Assembly: GCF_000331305.1 (NCBI RefSeq)
Contig: NZ_KB217478.1
Coordinates: 1,144,464 to 1,208,463, forward strand
DNA length: 64,000 nt
Direction of reading: 5' to 3'
From: Calothrix sp. PCC 7103
GTDB taxonomy: Bacteria; Cyanobacteriota; Cyanobacteriia; Cyanobacteriales; Nostocaceae
A program made the translations under genes and the position numbers. The notes beneath the pieces are model-generated. The model saw only the letters and a list, made by a program, of their open reading frames with translations. It was not told where the DNA came from and searched no databases. This document shows positions 52,839 to 62,010 of the stretch, piece by piece (the first letter of the stretch is position 1; each line of letters begins with the position of its first letter).

Positions 52839-53998
52839 AAATGAAACGTAAACTCCCCATTGCTTGGTTGCAACTGAAAAAAGAAAAGTCAAGAATGTTT
52901 GTAGCAATAGCAGGTATAGCTTTTGCTGATGTGCTAATGTTTCTGCAAATGGGCTTTCGCAGCGCGCTTTTTAACGGCGCCGTGCAAATTCATAATGTTT
53001 TAGATGGAGAAATCTTTCTAGTCAGTCGTCGTTACAAGTCGCTGATTTCCCTCGACCGCTTTAGTGAACGGCGCCTGTATCAAACGCTTGGTTATACTGG
53101 TGTAAAATCTGTCAGTCCAATTTATCTTAGCCCTGTGCAATGGAAAAATCCTGAAAATAAACAAATTTGGAATCTTTACACAATTGGTTTTAATCCTAAC
53201 GACAAAACGCTGAATTTACCAGGGGTGCAAGCTAATTTAGAGCAATTAAAACGTCCAGATACAGTGATGTTTGATGCAGGAGCTAGGCGTGAGTTTGGTG
53301 ATATTCCCAAGTTATTTAAACAACAAGGTGTATTTTCAACGGAAGTCGAAAATCGCCGAGTTGATGTAATTGGATTATTTAAATTAGGTACTTCTTTTGG
53401 TATTAATGGACACTTAGTTACTAGTGATATTAATTTTCTAAGGTTGTTTGGTGAACGGCGCCAAAAGGGATTAATTGACATGGGTGTAATAAAACTAAAT
53501 AATTCAGTAGATACAAATCGGGTGTTAAGCAATTTGCGCTCTGGACTACCCGATGATGTGTTGGTTATATCAAAGCAAGAATTTATAGATAAAGAGAAGG
53601 GGTTTTGGAATAGTAGCACCCCTGTTGGCTATGTTTTTGATTTAGGCGCCGTAATTGGCTTTATCGTTGGCGCCGTAATTGTGTACCAAATCCTGTATAG
53701 TGATGTTTCTGACCATTTACCAGAATACGCCACATTAAAAGCAATCGGATTTCGTGACCGCTATTTACTATCGGTTGTTTTTACTGAAGCAATGATTTTA
53801 GCTGCATTGGGCTTTATTCCTGGATTAGGAATTTCTCTTGGGTTTTATTACATTACTCGACAGGCAACGCTTTTACCAATGGTGATGACAGTTGGGCGGG
53901 CAATTTTTGTTTTAACACTAACGGGTTTAATGTGTGGCATTTCTGCGGCAATTGCTATTCGCAAGCTTCAGTCCGCTGACCCTGCTGATGTTTTCTAA
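52835..53998 (+). CDS. DevC-like ABC exporter permease
   Basis: The 387-residue permease has an N-terminal membrane helix (MFVAIAGIAFADVLMFLQMG), a large periplasmic domain, and three C-terminal helices in the FtsX/MacB arrangement (VGYVFDLGAVIGFIVGAVIV, ATLKAIGFRDRYLLSVVFTE, LTGLMCGISAAIAIRKLQSA). It is translationally coupled to devB and followed 12 bases later by the ATPase gene. Confidence 0.93.
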   Translation: MKMKRKLPIAWLQLKKEKSRMFVAIAGIAFADVLMFLQMGFRSALFNGAVQIHNVLDGEIFLVSRRYKSLISLDRFSERRLYQTLGYTGVKSVSPIYLSPVQWKNPENKQIWNLYTIGFNPNDKTLNLPGVQANLEQLKRPDTVMFDAGARREFGDIPKLFKQQGVFSTEVENRRVDVIGLFKLGTSFGINGHLVTSDINFLRLFGERRQKGLIDMGVIKLNNSVDTNRVLSNLRSGLPDDVLVISKQEFIDKEKGFWNSSTPVGYVFDLGAVIGFIVGAVIVYQILYSDVSDHLPEYATLKAIGFRDRYLLSVVFTEAMILAALGFIPGLGISLGFYYITRQATLLPMVMTVGRAIFVLTLTGLMCGISAAIAIRKLQSADPADVF

Positions 53999-54010
53999 GG
54001 TTATTTAATT

Positions 54011-54682
54011 ATGAATAGCGCAATTACAATTACTAATCTAAATCACTACTATGGACAAGGTGATTTACAAAAACAGGTTTTATTCGACATTAATTTAGAA
54101 ATCAAAACTGGAGAAATTATTCTTCTCACTGGTCCATCTGGCTCTGGTAAAACAACACTATTAAGCTTAATTGGTGGGTTGCGTTCACCACAATTTGGTA
54201 GTCTCAAAATATTGGCAAGAGAAATGTGTGGCGCCAGTAATAAACAGCGAGTAGGAGCAAGACGCAAACTAGGTTATATTTTTCAGGCACATAATTTATT
54301 GGAATTTTTAACCGCGCAGCAAAACGTTATGATGCCCTTGGAACTACAAGATGTTAGTTATTTAGAATCAATGCACAAAGCCGAAATAATGCTTCAATCT
54401 GTAGGTTTAGGAAATCGTATTAACTATTATCCAGGCAACCTTTCTGGAGGTCAAAAACAGAGAGTAGCAATTGCACGTGCGTTAGTAACCAATCCGCAAA
54501 TTGTCCTTGCAGACGAACCGACTGCTGCTTTAGATAAACAATCTGGCCGCGATGTAGTGGAGTTAATGCAAAAACTAGCTCAAGAACAGGGATGTACTAT
54601 TGTGTTAGTTACTCACGACAACCGCATCCTAGATATTGCAGACCGCATTATTCACATGGAAGATGGTTGCCTTGTGCGATAG
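54011..54682 (+). CDS. DevA-like ABC exporter ATPase
   Basis: The 223-residue MacB/LolD-type ATPase has Walker A LLTGPSGSGKTTLLSLIGGL at about residue 36, the signature NLSGGQKQRVAIARALV at about 143 and Walker B IVLADEPTAALD. It powers the exporter encoded by the two genes before it. The operon marR-devB-devC-devA is compact and under the two matching dyads. Confidence 0.95.
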   Translation: MNSAITITNLNHYYGQGDLQKQVLFDINLEIKTGEIILLTGPSGSGKTTLLSLIGGLRSPQFGSLKILAREMCGASNKQRVGARRKLGYIFQAHNLLEFLTAQQNVMMPLELQDVSYLESMHKAEIMLQSVGLGNRINYYPGNLSGGQKQRVAIARALVTNPQIVLADEPTAALDKQSGRDVVELMQKLAQEQGCTIVLVTHDNRILDIADRIIHMEDGCLVR

Positions 54683-54735
54683 TAACAAATAGAGACTTTA
54701 AGAAGTTTAATAACTAATATAAACAGGTAAGAAGA

Positions 54736-54858
54736 ATGGCTAAATTTGACGAACATCCAACTGTTAAACGCTTTCGAGAACTAGTACAGCATGGCGGAAA
54801 TAAATCAACCATTACAAGCCTTGAAAAAAGCACCATTTACTGTGTTTTTAAATGGTAG
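54736..54858 (+). pseudogene. Detached N-terminus of the Fe-S/SCP2-like gene, ends in TAG
   Basis: ATG 54736 opens MAKFDEHPTVKRFREL, which looks like the normal start of the family encoded downstream. It then runs through unrelated residues to TAG at 54856. The same frame resumes and leads into the protein at 54925. CTAGTAC and GTACTAG bracket the odd segment (about 54780-54890), suggesting a small insertion. Confidence 0.62.
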
Positions 54859-54924
54859 GCGTATTTACGCCGCACGGTACTAGCAACTTCATTTGCTGCT
54901 CCTCCAGTTATTTTAGATGCTGAT

Positions 54925-56172
54925 GTGTTGCGACAACTATGTTTAGATGCAGGCGCCGATGATGTGGGTTTTGTAGAAATTGATAGACCTGCAATTGCTG
55001 ACCAAGAAAAGGAAATTATTGCGGCTTTTAGCGCCACTAAAACACTGATTAGCTTTGTCTGCCGAATGAACCGAGAGAACGTCCGCACACCTGCTCGTTC
55101 TATTGCCAATCATGAGTTTCACGCGACTTACGAGGATACGAACGAAGTTGCTCGTCACATTGTTCAGAAGCTGGAAGGAATGGGAATTCGGGCAATGAAC
55201 CCAGCTGCTGCTTTCCCAATGGAAATGGAACGATTTCCAGGTAAAGTTTGGGTCGTTTCTCATAAACCTGTGGCAGTTGCTGCTGGGTTAGGACACATGG
55301 GAATTCATCGTAATGTTATTCATCCTAAATTTGGCAATTTTATTTTGCTTGGAACTATTTTACTCAGTACTGAAGTCACTGCTTATACGCATCCGATTGA
55401 TTATAATCCTTGTTTAGAATGTAAATTATGCGTAGCAGCTTGCCCTGTAGGCGCCATTAGTGCAGACGGTCATTTTAATTTTTCAACCTGTTATACCCAT
55501 AACTATCGAGAATTTATGAGCGGATTTACTGATTGGGCAGAGTCTATTGCTGATAGTAAAGATGCTAAAGAATATCGTCAAAAAGTGAGTGATTCAGAAT
55601 CTGCATCTATGTGGCAAAGTCTTTCGTTTAAAGCAAGTTATAAAGCTGCTTATTGTATTGCAGCATGTCCTGCTGGAGAAGATGTAATTGCACCATTTTT
55701 GAATAATCGCAAAGAATTTATTCAAGAAGTAGTTAAACCATTGCAAGATAAACCAGAAACAATTTATGTAGTTCCTGGTTCCGACGCGGAAGCATACGTT
55801 GCTCGCCGTTTTCCCCACAAAACCATAAAAAGAGTTAGTAATGGGATTCGTCCTCAATCCATTCAAGGATTTCTTTTTGGATTGTCCTTACTATTTCAAC
55901 GAGAGCAATCTAAAGGTTTAGATGCAGTTTACCACTTTACATTTACTGGCAATGAGCAGAGATTAGCAACCGTGACAATTCGCAATCGAACCATCTTAAT
56001 TGAAGAAGGTCATACGGGTAAAGCAAATCTTTCTGTAACTGCCGATAGCCAAACCTGGCTACGTTTTTTAGCAAAAGAACAGAATATTATTTGGGCGTTA
56101 TTACAACGAAAAATTCGTCTTCAAGGCTCGCCTAAATTACTGTTAGCTTTCGGAAAATGTTTTCCCATTTAG
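54925..56172 (+). CDS. 4Fe-4S protein with C-terminal SCP2-like domain (5' end disrupted)
   Basis: The 415-residue body has an N-terminal QueG-like domain (LRQLCLDAGADDVGFVEIDR, KPVAVAAGLGHMGIHRNVIH). A ferredoxin-type cluster motif CLECKLCVAACPVGAI is at about residue 167, and a second CIAACPAGED at about 246. A C-terminal lipid-binding-like segment follows (LDAVYHFTFTGNEQRLATVT, LSVTADSQTWLRFLAKEQNI). The body has no ATG start: only GTG/TTG codons at 54922-54927. The true ATG at 54736 is separated by an in-frame TAG. It may be a pseudogene or may use a weak start. Confidence 0.72.
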   Translation: MLRQLCLDAGADDVGFVEIDRPAIADQEKEIIAAFSATKTLISFVCRMNRENVRTPARSIANHEFHATYEDTNEVARHIVQKLEGMGIRAMNPAAAFPMEMERFPGKVWVVSHKPVAVAAGLGHMGIHRNVIHPKFGNFILLGTILLSTEVTAYTHPIDYNPCLECKLCVAACPVGAISADGHFNFSTCYTHNYREFMSGFTDWAESIADSKDAKEYRQKVSDSESASMWQSLSFKASYKAAYCIAACPAGEDVIAPFLNNRKEFIQEVVKPLQDKPETIYVVPGSDAEAYVARRFPHKTIKRVSNGIRPQSIQGFLFGLSLLFQREQSKGLDAVYHFTFTGNEQRLATVTIRNRTILIEEGHTGKANLSVTADSQTWLRFLAKEQNIIWALLQRKIRLQGSPKLLLAFGKCFPI

Positions 56173-56276
56173 TAACTGCTAACACATTAACACTTATATC
56201 AGTATTGTTATAGAGATATAGTATGTAATTATACTATTGAATAACGATTAGACTCCTCATCTACCACAAATTGATT

Positions 56277-56306
56277 GTAGAGACAAGGGTTCAATCGCGT
56301 CTCTAC
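56277..56306. repeat. Imperfect GTAGAGACGCGA-family repeat
   Basis: GTAGAGACAAGGGTTCAATC followed by GCGTCTCTAC keeps the outer arms of the family with a diverged centre. Confidence 0.7.
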
Positions 56307-56410
56307 ATGATTTATAATTACGCAAGATAAGGCAAGCACATACGCTTTACTCCAAGCGTATATATTGTGAATTAATAGCCATAACACCAAGATTATTGCT
56401 TCCACCTAAA

Positions 56411-57202
56411 ATGAATACCCAAACACGCGACAATTCTCTAGATATTTATTCAATTTTGACTCAAAATCAACGCTTGCGAGTTAGTGATGGAGAGATTAAA
56501 CCCGTTTTAGATGGTTGTTCAAATGCTTCACAGTTGCTTGTACTTATTTGGTCGCAGTTGGGAGATTTTGATAATTTAGAATATGCCTGGTGGTTGCAAA
56601 GAGAAAGAGAAAAGCTTTCTTCAAAAGGAATCACAATTCGCGCGATTGGAATTGGAGACCGCAATTCTGGTATTAAGTTTTGTGAATATACGAAATTTCC
56701 TACTGAATGGCTGTTTGTGGATGCAACAGCTGAAATACATACTCTTTTAGGGCTTTATCGCGGTTTAACTGTACAATTTCCACTGCTATCATCGTCACAA
56801 AAAGCTTGGTTGAATTTAATGCTAATGTGTGCTGGCATTGGTAGTCCTGGAACTTTGAAGGAAGTTTTTCGAGGTTATAAAGGTGATAGAAAAACTCCTC
56901 AGTTAATTGCAGATGAGGAAGTTGTAAAGAATACACCTTTACCACCAATCAAAGGTTCATTTTTCAAAGCTGCTGGAGGAAAAGGTTTTCAGCGTCCTTT
57001 TGAACTAGCAACCTTGCGTCTGCAAAACATGACGGAAGTTTTGAGCAACTGGAATACTTATGTCCCAGATTCATCTTATTTGACACAACGCGGAGGAACT
57101 TTTCTATTTGATTCTCAAGGTAAATTAATTTACTCTCATCGCGACCGTGGTATTCTTGGTTTTGCCGAAAATATGAGCAATCCCTTATCTTTTTTAGAAT
57201 AA
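56411..57202 (+). CDS. Peroxiredoxin-like (AhpC/TSA-type) protein
   Basis: The 263-residue protein has a thioredoxin-fold pattern: LVLIWSQLGDFDNLEYAWWL, KGITIRAIGIGDRNSGIKFC, FPTEWLFVDATAEIHTLLGL and the C-terminal YLTQRGGTFLFDSQGKLIYS. This matches cyanobacterial AhpC/TSA-like proteins. The peroxidatic Cys motif of true peroxiredoxins (TxxCP) is replaced near WSQLGDF, so peroxidase activity is doubtful. Start 56411 (MNTQTRDN) is chosen; an in-frame ATG 15 bases upstream exists. Confidence 0.72.
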   Translation: MNTQTRDNSLDIYSILTQNQRLRVSDGEIKPVLDGCSNASQLLVLIWSQLGDFDNLEYAWWLQREREKLSSKGITIRAIGIGDRNSGIKFCEYTKFPTEWLFVDATAEIHTLLGLYRGLTVQFPLLSSSQKAWLNLMLMCAGIGSPGTLKEVFRGYKGDRKTPQLIADEEVVKNTPLPPIKGSFFKAAGGKGFQRPFELATLRLQNMTEVLSNWNTYVPDSSYLTQRGGTFLFDSQGKLIYSHRDRGILGFAENMSNPLSFLE

Positions 57203-57243
57203 GTATAATAAATATTATCCCCAAAAATGGCACTTATATTTCC

Positions 57244-57389
57244 ACGTTAAAGGGAGCATCCCAATTTGGAAAAAGCATGTCATGCTGAGGAACGAAGCAT
57301 CTAAAAAGCGTGAAGTTAAAAGAGATTCTTCACTGCGTTCAGAATGACAAATTTATATTTTGGCAAAATTGGGATACTCCCACGTTAAA
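57244..57389. mobile_element. MITE family B with 8-bp target duplication
   Basis: The element is 57252-57381 (130 bp). Its ends are GGGAGCATCCCAATTT and, read inward from the right, GGGAGTATCCCAATTT. ACGTTAAA is duplicated at 57244-57251 and 57382-57389. The interior is the same GTCATGCTGAGG...TCAGAATGAC palindromic core found free elsewhere and inside MITE family A. Confidence 0.88.
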
Positions 57390-57433
57390 AGTATATTTTA
57401 TAAGAGTTTTTAATCTTTAGTTTTGTTCCGGCT

Positions 57434-58435
57434 ATGAAGAATCAAACCTGTTTTGAAGGTGATTGTGTCCGAGTCTATATATCAAGGTTCTTGGTATTTG
57501 GTGCCTACGTTGCAATTACCGTTGCAGCTTTGTCGCTATCGGGTTGCGTGCGCGAGAAAACGAAAAAGATTGTCGGATTTTCGCAGACCGAGAATATCGG
57601 CCCTTGGCGCGTTGCCGAAACGAATAGTATTAAAGAGGAAGCTGCCAAGCGTAAGGAAACTTATGATTTCCTAATGACGGACGCTCAGGGGCAAACGTCG
57701 AAGCAGTTTTCTGACATCGAAGACTTAATCGCGCGGCAAGTCGATGCTATATTTCTGGCGCCACGCGAATATCAAGGTCTTACACCTGCTCTTGAAGCGG
57801 CGAGGGCGGCAAAAATACCAGTGTTTCTTATTGACCGTGAAGCTGCGGGAAAACCAGGTGAACACTTTGTTAGCTTTCTAGGCTCGGATTTCCGAGCGCA
57901 AGGGCGCCGTGTTGGCTCTTGGCTGGCTAAGGCGACTGGTGGCAAGGCATCAATTGTGGAACTCACCGGAACGGCGGGGTCATCGGTCGCAATAGATCGA
58001 GCTAAGGGGTTTCGCGATGCCATCAGCAGTTATCCCAATATGAAGATTATCGCTACGCAAACGGCGGATTTTTCACGAGCATCAGCCCAGCGCGTAATGG
58101 AAAACATTATTCAGGCTAAGGGTTCCGACATCACCGCAGTGTATGCTCACAACGACGAAATGGCATTAGGCGCCATCCAAGCTCTCAAGTCAGCAGGCAT
58201 GAAACCTGGCGTAGATGTAATTGTTGGTTCAATCGACGGTCAGAAAACCGCGCTTGAGGCGATTATTCGAGGGGAACTAGGGGTGAGTGTTGAGTCAAAC
58301 CCGCGTTTTGGCCTACTTGCTTTCGCCACAATGGAGAAGTATTTTTCTGGCGAGAGAATTCCTCCTAGAATCATTCTCAAGGATAGACTCTTTGATATCA
58401 CCAACGCTAAAGATTTTGTGCATGAAGCATACTAG
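57434..58435 (+). CDS. ytfQ: Sugar ABC transporter substrate-binding lipoprotein (YtfQ-like)
   Basis: This 333-residue periplasmic-binding-protein-like lipoprotein has the lipobox LSGC with Cys at residue 38. KIVGFSQTENIGPWRVAETN and DGQTSKQFSDIEDLIARQVD-type residues follow, with FLAPREYQGLTPALEAARAA and VDVIVGSIDGQKTALEAIIR later. It matches the galactofuranose-binding YtfQ group. It is the first gene of a ytfQ-R-T-yjfF-like set, but 555 bases and a MITE separate it from the ATPase gene. Codon use is richer in G+C than the flanking genes. Confidence 0.88.
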   Translation: MKNQTCFEGDCVRVYISRFLVFGAYVAITVAALSLSGCVREKTKKIVGFSQTENIGPWRVAETNSIKEEAAKRKETYDFLMTDAQGQTSKQFSDIEDLIARQVDAIFLAPREYQGLTPALEAARAAKIPVFLIDREAAGKPGEHFVSFLGSDFRAQGRRVGSWLAKATGGKASIVELTGTAGSSVAIDRAKGFRDAISSYPNMKIIATQTADFSRASAQRVMENIIQAKGSDITAVYAHNDEMALGAIQALKSAGMKPGVDVIVGSIDGQKTALEAIIRGELGVSVESNPRFGLLAFATMEKYFSGERIPPRIILKDRLFDITNAKDFVHEAY

Positions 58436-58650
58436 TACTGGTAGTTCTGATTTGTATCTTATTTTTTACTGGGGCTTGTTTGCTATATCCCCCAGCATAG
58501 GATTAACGTAAATATTACTACTTTCTTTTAAATTGATTACGTGTTTGTCACAAAAATAACGCTATTTTATAGAATTAATATGTATAAATCTCATATTGTT
58601 TATACATACTTAGTACATAGTATAAGCATATGCTACGTTAACCCCTATAA
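58436..58650. other. Intergenic region inside the sugar transporter locus
   Basis: AT-rich DNA between the ytfQ-like gene and MITE copy A2. It contains no recognised gene or hairpin and probably expanded the spacer of a former operon. Confidence 0.4.
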
Positions 58651-58790
58651 GAGGTTGTTTGAAAAGTCAAATAAGGTATAAATTGTCATGCTGAGTGGAA
58701 CGCAGCGGAACAAAGAATCTAAGGTTTAACCCATATACTAAAATGCTTCTACCTGGGCATGACATTCACAGACACTTTTCAAACATCCTT
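58651..58790. mobile_element. MITE family A, copy 2 (140 bp, TAA target duplication)
   Basis: The ends GAGGTTGTTTGAAAAGT and, inward from the right, AAGGATGTTTGAAAAGT match copy 1. TAA flanks at 58648-58650 and 58791-58793. It carries a shorter version of the same interior palindrome. The right TAA is the first base triplet of an AACGGATGT repeat, so the MITE inserted at or within that repeat. Confidence 0.82.
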
Positions 58791-58859
58791 TAACGGATAA
58801 GTAATTTTAAGCAAAATCTATATTTTAGACGAATAACTCATCCGTTACATCCGTTGCCA
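58791..58859. repeat. AACGGATGT hairpin repeat
   Basis: TAACGGATAAGT at the left and ACTCATCCGTTACATCCGTT with GCC at the right match the dispersed family. The left arm is shortened where the MITE is inserted. Confidence 0.7.
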
Positions 58860-58990
58860 GCTGGCCCATCATACATTAATGACACGAACCACTAGGTCAT
58901 TTCTATCCTAATATAGATAAATAGCGATGTTGACGAGAAAAGATAGGCCAGGAAGTATGGCGTGAAGGATTTCTAATATAGGTGGCTCTG

Positions 58991-60520
58991 ATGAATCAGG
59001 CGACTCGAACTGTCCTGCACATGAGGGACATAAAGAAAAGTTTTTCTGGCGTGCCCGCGCTCCAGGGCGTTGATTTTGAACTCTTGGCAGGCGAGATTCA
59101 TGCGCTGGTTGGCGAAAACGGTGCCGGCAAATCGACGCTTATTAAAATTCTGACGGGAGCGTATCGGCGGGATTCGGGTGTTATAGAGTACGCTATGGGT
59201 CGCGTTACGTTTCAGAACCCGAACGAAGCCCAGGCGGTAGGTATTGTAGCCGTCTACCAGGAGATTAATCTCGTGGGTTTCCGAACTGTTGCGGAGAATA
59301 TTTTTCTTGGCAGGGAACCGCATCGTTTCGGCATTATCGATAGACAACGTATGTACAGCGAAGCGGGCGAGATATTGACACGTCTTGGGTTGCATATCGA
59401 CCCGCGCTCGGTGGTTGGTTCGCTCAATATTGCTCATCGCCAGATGGTGGCTATCGCGCGCGCCATATCTACACACGCGCGGGTACTTATCCTCGATGAA
59501 CCCACGAGTTCGCTTACTCCAAGCGAGGTCTCTGTTCTTTTTGACGTTATGCGTAGACTAAAATCGGAAGGAACATCCATTATTTACGTCAGCCACCGTT
59601 TTGAAGAACTCTACGCCGTATGTGATCGTGTGACAGTCCTGCGTGATGGGCGCCACATTATAACGCAGTCACTGACCACACTCAATCGCCTCGATCTTGT
59701 CTGTCATATGCTGGGTCGTAAGCCAAGGGAAGTAAGCAAAGGAGTAACGGCGTTCGCAACAGAACCGCAAAACGCAGAAGGGGGAGCAATGCTGCTACAG
59801 GCGGAAGCTCTCAAATATCAGAATCGGCTCTCAGGTATCTTTATTGAAGTGCGGCATGGTGAAATCGTTGGGCTTGCGGGTTTGCTTGGCTCTGGTCGCA
59901 GCGAAACGGCGCGCGCTCTATTTGGGGCTGAACCACTTGACGGTGGAACCGTAAAACTCGAAGGTAAACTTCTCTCCCTACGTGATCCTCGTGACGCTAT
60001 TGACGTGGGGATGGCTTTCCTCTCAGAAGATCGCAAAGCAGACGGCATTATTCCTGAGCTTTCGGTACGCGAAAACCTCACGCTCGCCGCTCTACCAGCC
60101 TTGACGCGATGGGGCATCGTTGACAGGAAACGACAGAACGAACTTGTTACTCGTTTTATGCAGCGTCTTGGCATTAAGGCGGCTAGTGCCGAACAGAAAA
60201 TCCACGAACTATCAGGTGGTAATCAGCAGAAAGTGCTTCTCGCGCGATGGCTGTGTAAGAATACGAAACTTCTTCTCCTCGACGAGCCGACTCGCGGTAT
60301 TGATGTTGGTGCAAAGGGGGAGATACAGCGACTGATCGCCGAACTAGCAAAGCAAGGTCTTGGGGTTCTGATGATTTCATCAGAAGTGGAAGAGCTTGTT
60401 GAAGGCTCACAGCGTGTCGTCGTCTTGCGTGACGGGCAGTCAGTTGCCCAACTAAGTGGCGAGCAGAAGAACATAAAGACAATTCTGCACGCTATGGCGG
60501 AGGGAACGCTTGAGCCATGA
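58991..60520 (+). CDS. ytfR: Sugar ABC transporter ATPase with two ABC domains (YtfR-like)
   Basis: The 509-residue tandem ATPase energises sugar uptake. The first half has GENGAGKST at about residue 43 and VLILDEPTSSL; the second has GLLGSGRSETARAL at about 295, LSGGNQQKVLLARWL at about 406 and LLLLDEPTRGIDVGAKGEI. ATG 58991 has AGGTGG 6 bases upstream; an in-frame GTG nine bases earlier is possible. Its stop overlaps the next start (ATGA). The first ABC half of this class is often degenerate, as is usual. Confidence 0.92.
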   Translation: MNQATRTVLHMRDIKKSFSGVPALQGVDFELLAGEIHALVGENGAGKSTLIKILTGAYRRDSGVIEYAMGRVTFQNPNEAQAVGIVAVYQEINLVGFRTVAENIFLGREPHRFGIIDRQRMYSEAGEILTRLGLHIDPRSVVGSLNIAHRQMVAIARAISTHARVLILDEPTSSLTPSEVSVLFDVMRRLKSEGTSIIYVSHRFEELYAVCDRVTVLRDGRHIITQSLTTLNRLDLVCHMLGRKPREVSKGVTAFATEPQNAEGGAMLLQAEALKYQNRLSGIFIEVRHGEIVGLAGLLGSGRSETARALFGAEPLDGGTVKLEGKLLSLRDPRDAIDVGMAFLSEDRKADGIIPELSVRENLTLAALPALTRWGIVDRKRQNELVTRFMQRLGIKAASAEQKIHELSGGNQQKVLLARWLCKNTKLLLLDEPTRGIDVGAKGEIQRLIAELAKQGLGVLMISSEVEELVEGSQRVVVLRDGQSVAQLSGEQKNIKTILHAMAEGTLEP

Positions 60521-61464
60521 AAATCAAAAAGCGCGCTCCTAGTTGGAGAACCCTATGGAACCCAAACTTTGGCGCCCCTGCGGCACTCCTTATTTTGTAT
60601 GTTGCAAACGCCATTTTTACTCCGCGTTTTGCTACAGTTAGCAACACTCTAAATATGTTGCTCCAGGTGTCTACGACGATGATCATTGCCATCGGGATGA
60701 CATTTGTTATTGCCTCACGTGGTATCGACCTCACTGTTGGCTCCACTATGGCATTGGTTTCAGTCATTGTGGCATTGCTTATTAATCAAGGGATTTTTAT
60801 TGCTATCCCAGTTGCTTTGGCAGGCGCCTTATTGATTGGATTTCTCAACGGCTTTCTCATCTCACGTCTCTCACTTGAACCTTTGATTGCCACCCTGGCA
60901 GCTCTCATTATGTGGCGTGGGGTAGCCCAGGTTATTGGGGATGGTCAACTTGTTCCCTTTGCCAACCCCACGTTTGAAGCGATTGGAAAAGGCTATCTTG
61001 GTGCCATCCCAATTCAGGTTGTAATTGCCCTTATTGTTATTGCGGCAGCTATCTTCTGTATCCGCTTTACGCTTTTTGGGCGCCATATCGTTGCAGTCGG
61101 CGGTAACGAAGCAGCAGCAAGGCTTGCGGGCATCCGCGCTTTTCGTGTGAAATACATTGTCTATATAATTAGCGCCCTGCTCGCCGGACTGGCTGGGCTT
61201 ATTGAAACGGCGAGACTCAGCATGGGCGACCCCAGCAAAATTGGTGTCAACGCGGAATTCGATGCCATTGCAGCCGTTGTTGTTGGTGGCACGCCCTTCT
61301 ATGGTGGTCGTGCAAATGTGCTTGGAACTGTTGTAGGCGCCCTAATTATGCAGGTAATCTCCACAAGCTTCAACATGTTGCTCATCCCGTTTACTTGGTC
61401 ATTGGTTTTGAAATCCGTAATCATTCTTTTCGCCGTTTTTCTCCAACGTTCTAGGGAGGTTTAA
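60517..61464 (+). CDS. ytfT: Sugar ABC transporter permease (YtfT-like)
   Basis: The 315-residue inner-membrane permease of the ribose/galactofuranose class has IAIGMTFVIASRGIDLTVGS near residue 55, the hallmark of the family. GGNEAAARLAGIRAFRVKYI is the EAA-like coupling region, and AIAAVVVGGTPFYGGRANVL follows. About eight hydrophobic helices are visible. It overlaps ytfR by 4 bases and precedes the second permease by 6 bases. Confidence 0.92.
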   Translation: MKIKKRAPSWRTLWNPNFGAPAALLILYVANAIFTPRFATVSNTLNMLLQVSTTMIIAIGMTFVIASRGIDLTVGSTMALVSVIVALLINQGIFIAIPVALAGALLIGFLNGFLISRLSLEPLIATLAALIMWRGVAQVIGDGQLVPFANPTFEAIGKGYLGAIPIQVVIALIVIAAAIFCIRFTLFGRHIVAVGGNEAAARLAGIRAFRVKYIVYIISALLAGLAGLIETARLSMGDPSKIGVNAEFDAIAAVVVGGTPFYGGRANVLGTVVGALIMQVISTSFNMLLIPFTWSLVLKSVIILFAVFLQRSREV

Positions 61465-61470
61465 GGTTTT

Positions 61471-62010
61471 ATGGCTGCCACAAGGTTTCTTGCACTTGCT
61501 TCAAGGCGCCTTTCCTTACACGGAGCGAAGTTCCTTACAAAGCAGGGCGTGCTGCTTTTGCTCTTTGGTTTGGCTATTTTTGCATCGTTTCGTTATGAAA
61601 CCTTCCTGACGCCTCTTAACGTCATGAACATCATGCGGCAAAACAGTATGCTCGCTCTAGTGGCACTAGGCATGACCATCGTAATTTTGAGCGGGGGAAT
61701 TGATCTGTCTGTAGGCGCCCTCGTTGCTCTAGGTGGTGTTGTTGCAGCAATGCTCGCCGGACAAGGAAGCTTTGTGGCAATTATTGGTGGCATTACAAGT
61801 GCTACCTTGTTTGGTTTAGTAAATGGTCTTCTTGTTTCTCGCGCAAGGATTCAACCATTCGTTGTGACGTTATTTACCGCTTCAGCAGCGCGTGGGTTAG
61901 CATTGAGCATTACTGAGGAGAAGTCGATAGCCGTATCCGAGACAGCATCAGGACTTGTTTGGCTGGGCAGGGGGTTTATTGGCCCAGCCCAGTCAAGGTT
62001 ATATAAATAA
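61471..62010 (+). pseudogene. yjfF: Second sugar permease (YjfF-like), truncated by an IS4-type element
   Basis: About 171 native residues remain of roughly 330. MLALVALGMTIVILSGGIDL with SVGALVALGG is the permease hallmark. Coding stops making family sense at GRGFIGPAQ, where the IS inverted repeat begins (61985), and eight IS-encoded residues precede a stop. The second half, with the coupling helix, is missing and does not reappear after the IS, so the transporter likely lacks a working heterodimeric permease unless the partner can homodimerise. Confidence 0.88.

Noticed and set aside
51139..54682. The heterocyst glycolipid exporter itself
   Set aside because: The genes are DevBCA-type, but MarR control and the existence of many paralogues make the specific heterocyst role unproven.
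57434..62010. Recent transfer of the sugar transporter from a non-cyanobacterium on base composition alone
   Set aside because: G+C-richer codons hint at it, but GGCGCC sites are about as dense here as in the host, which argues for long residence or a related donor.
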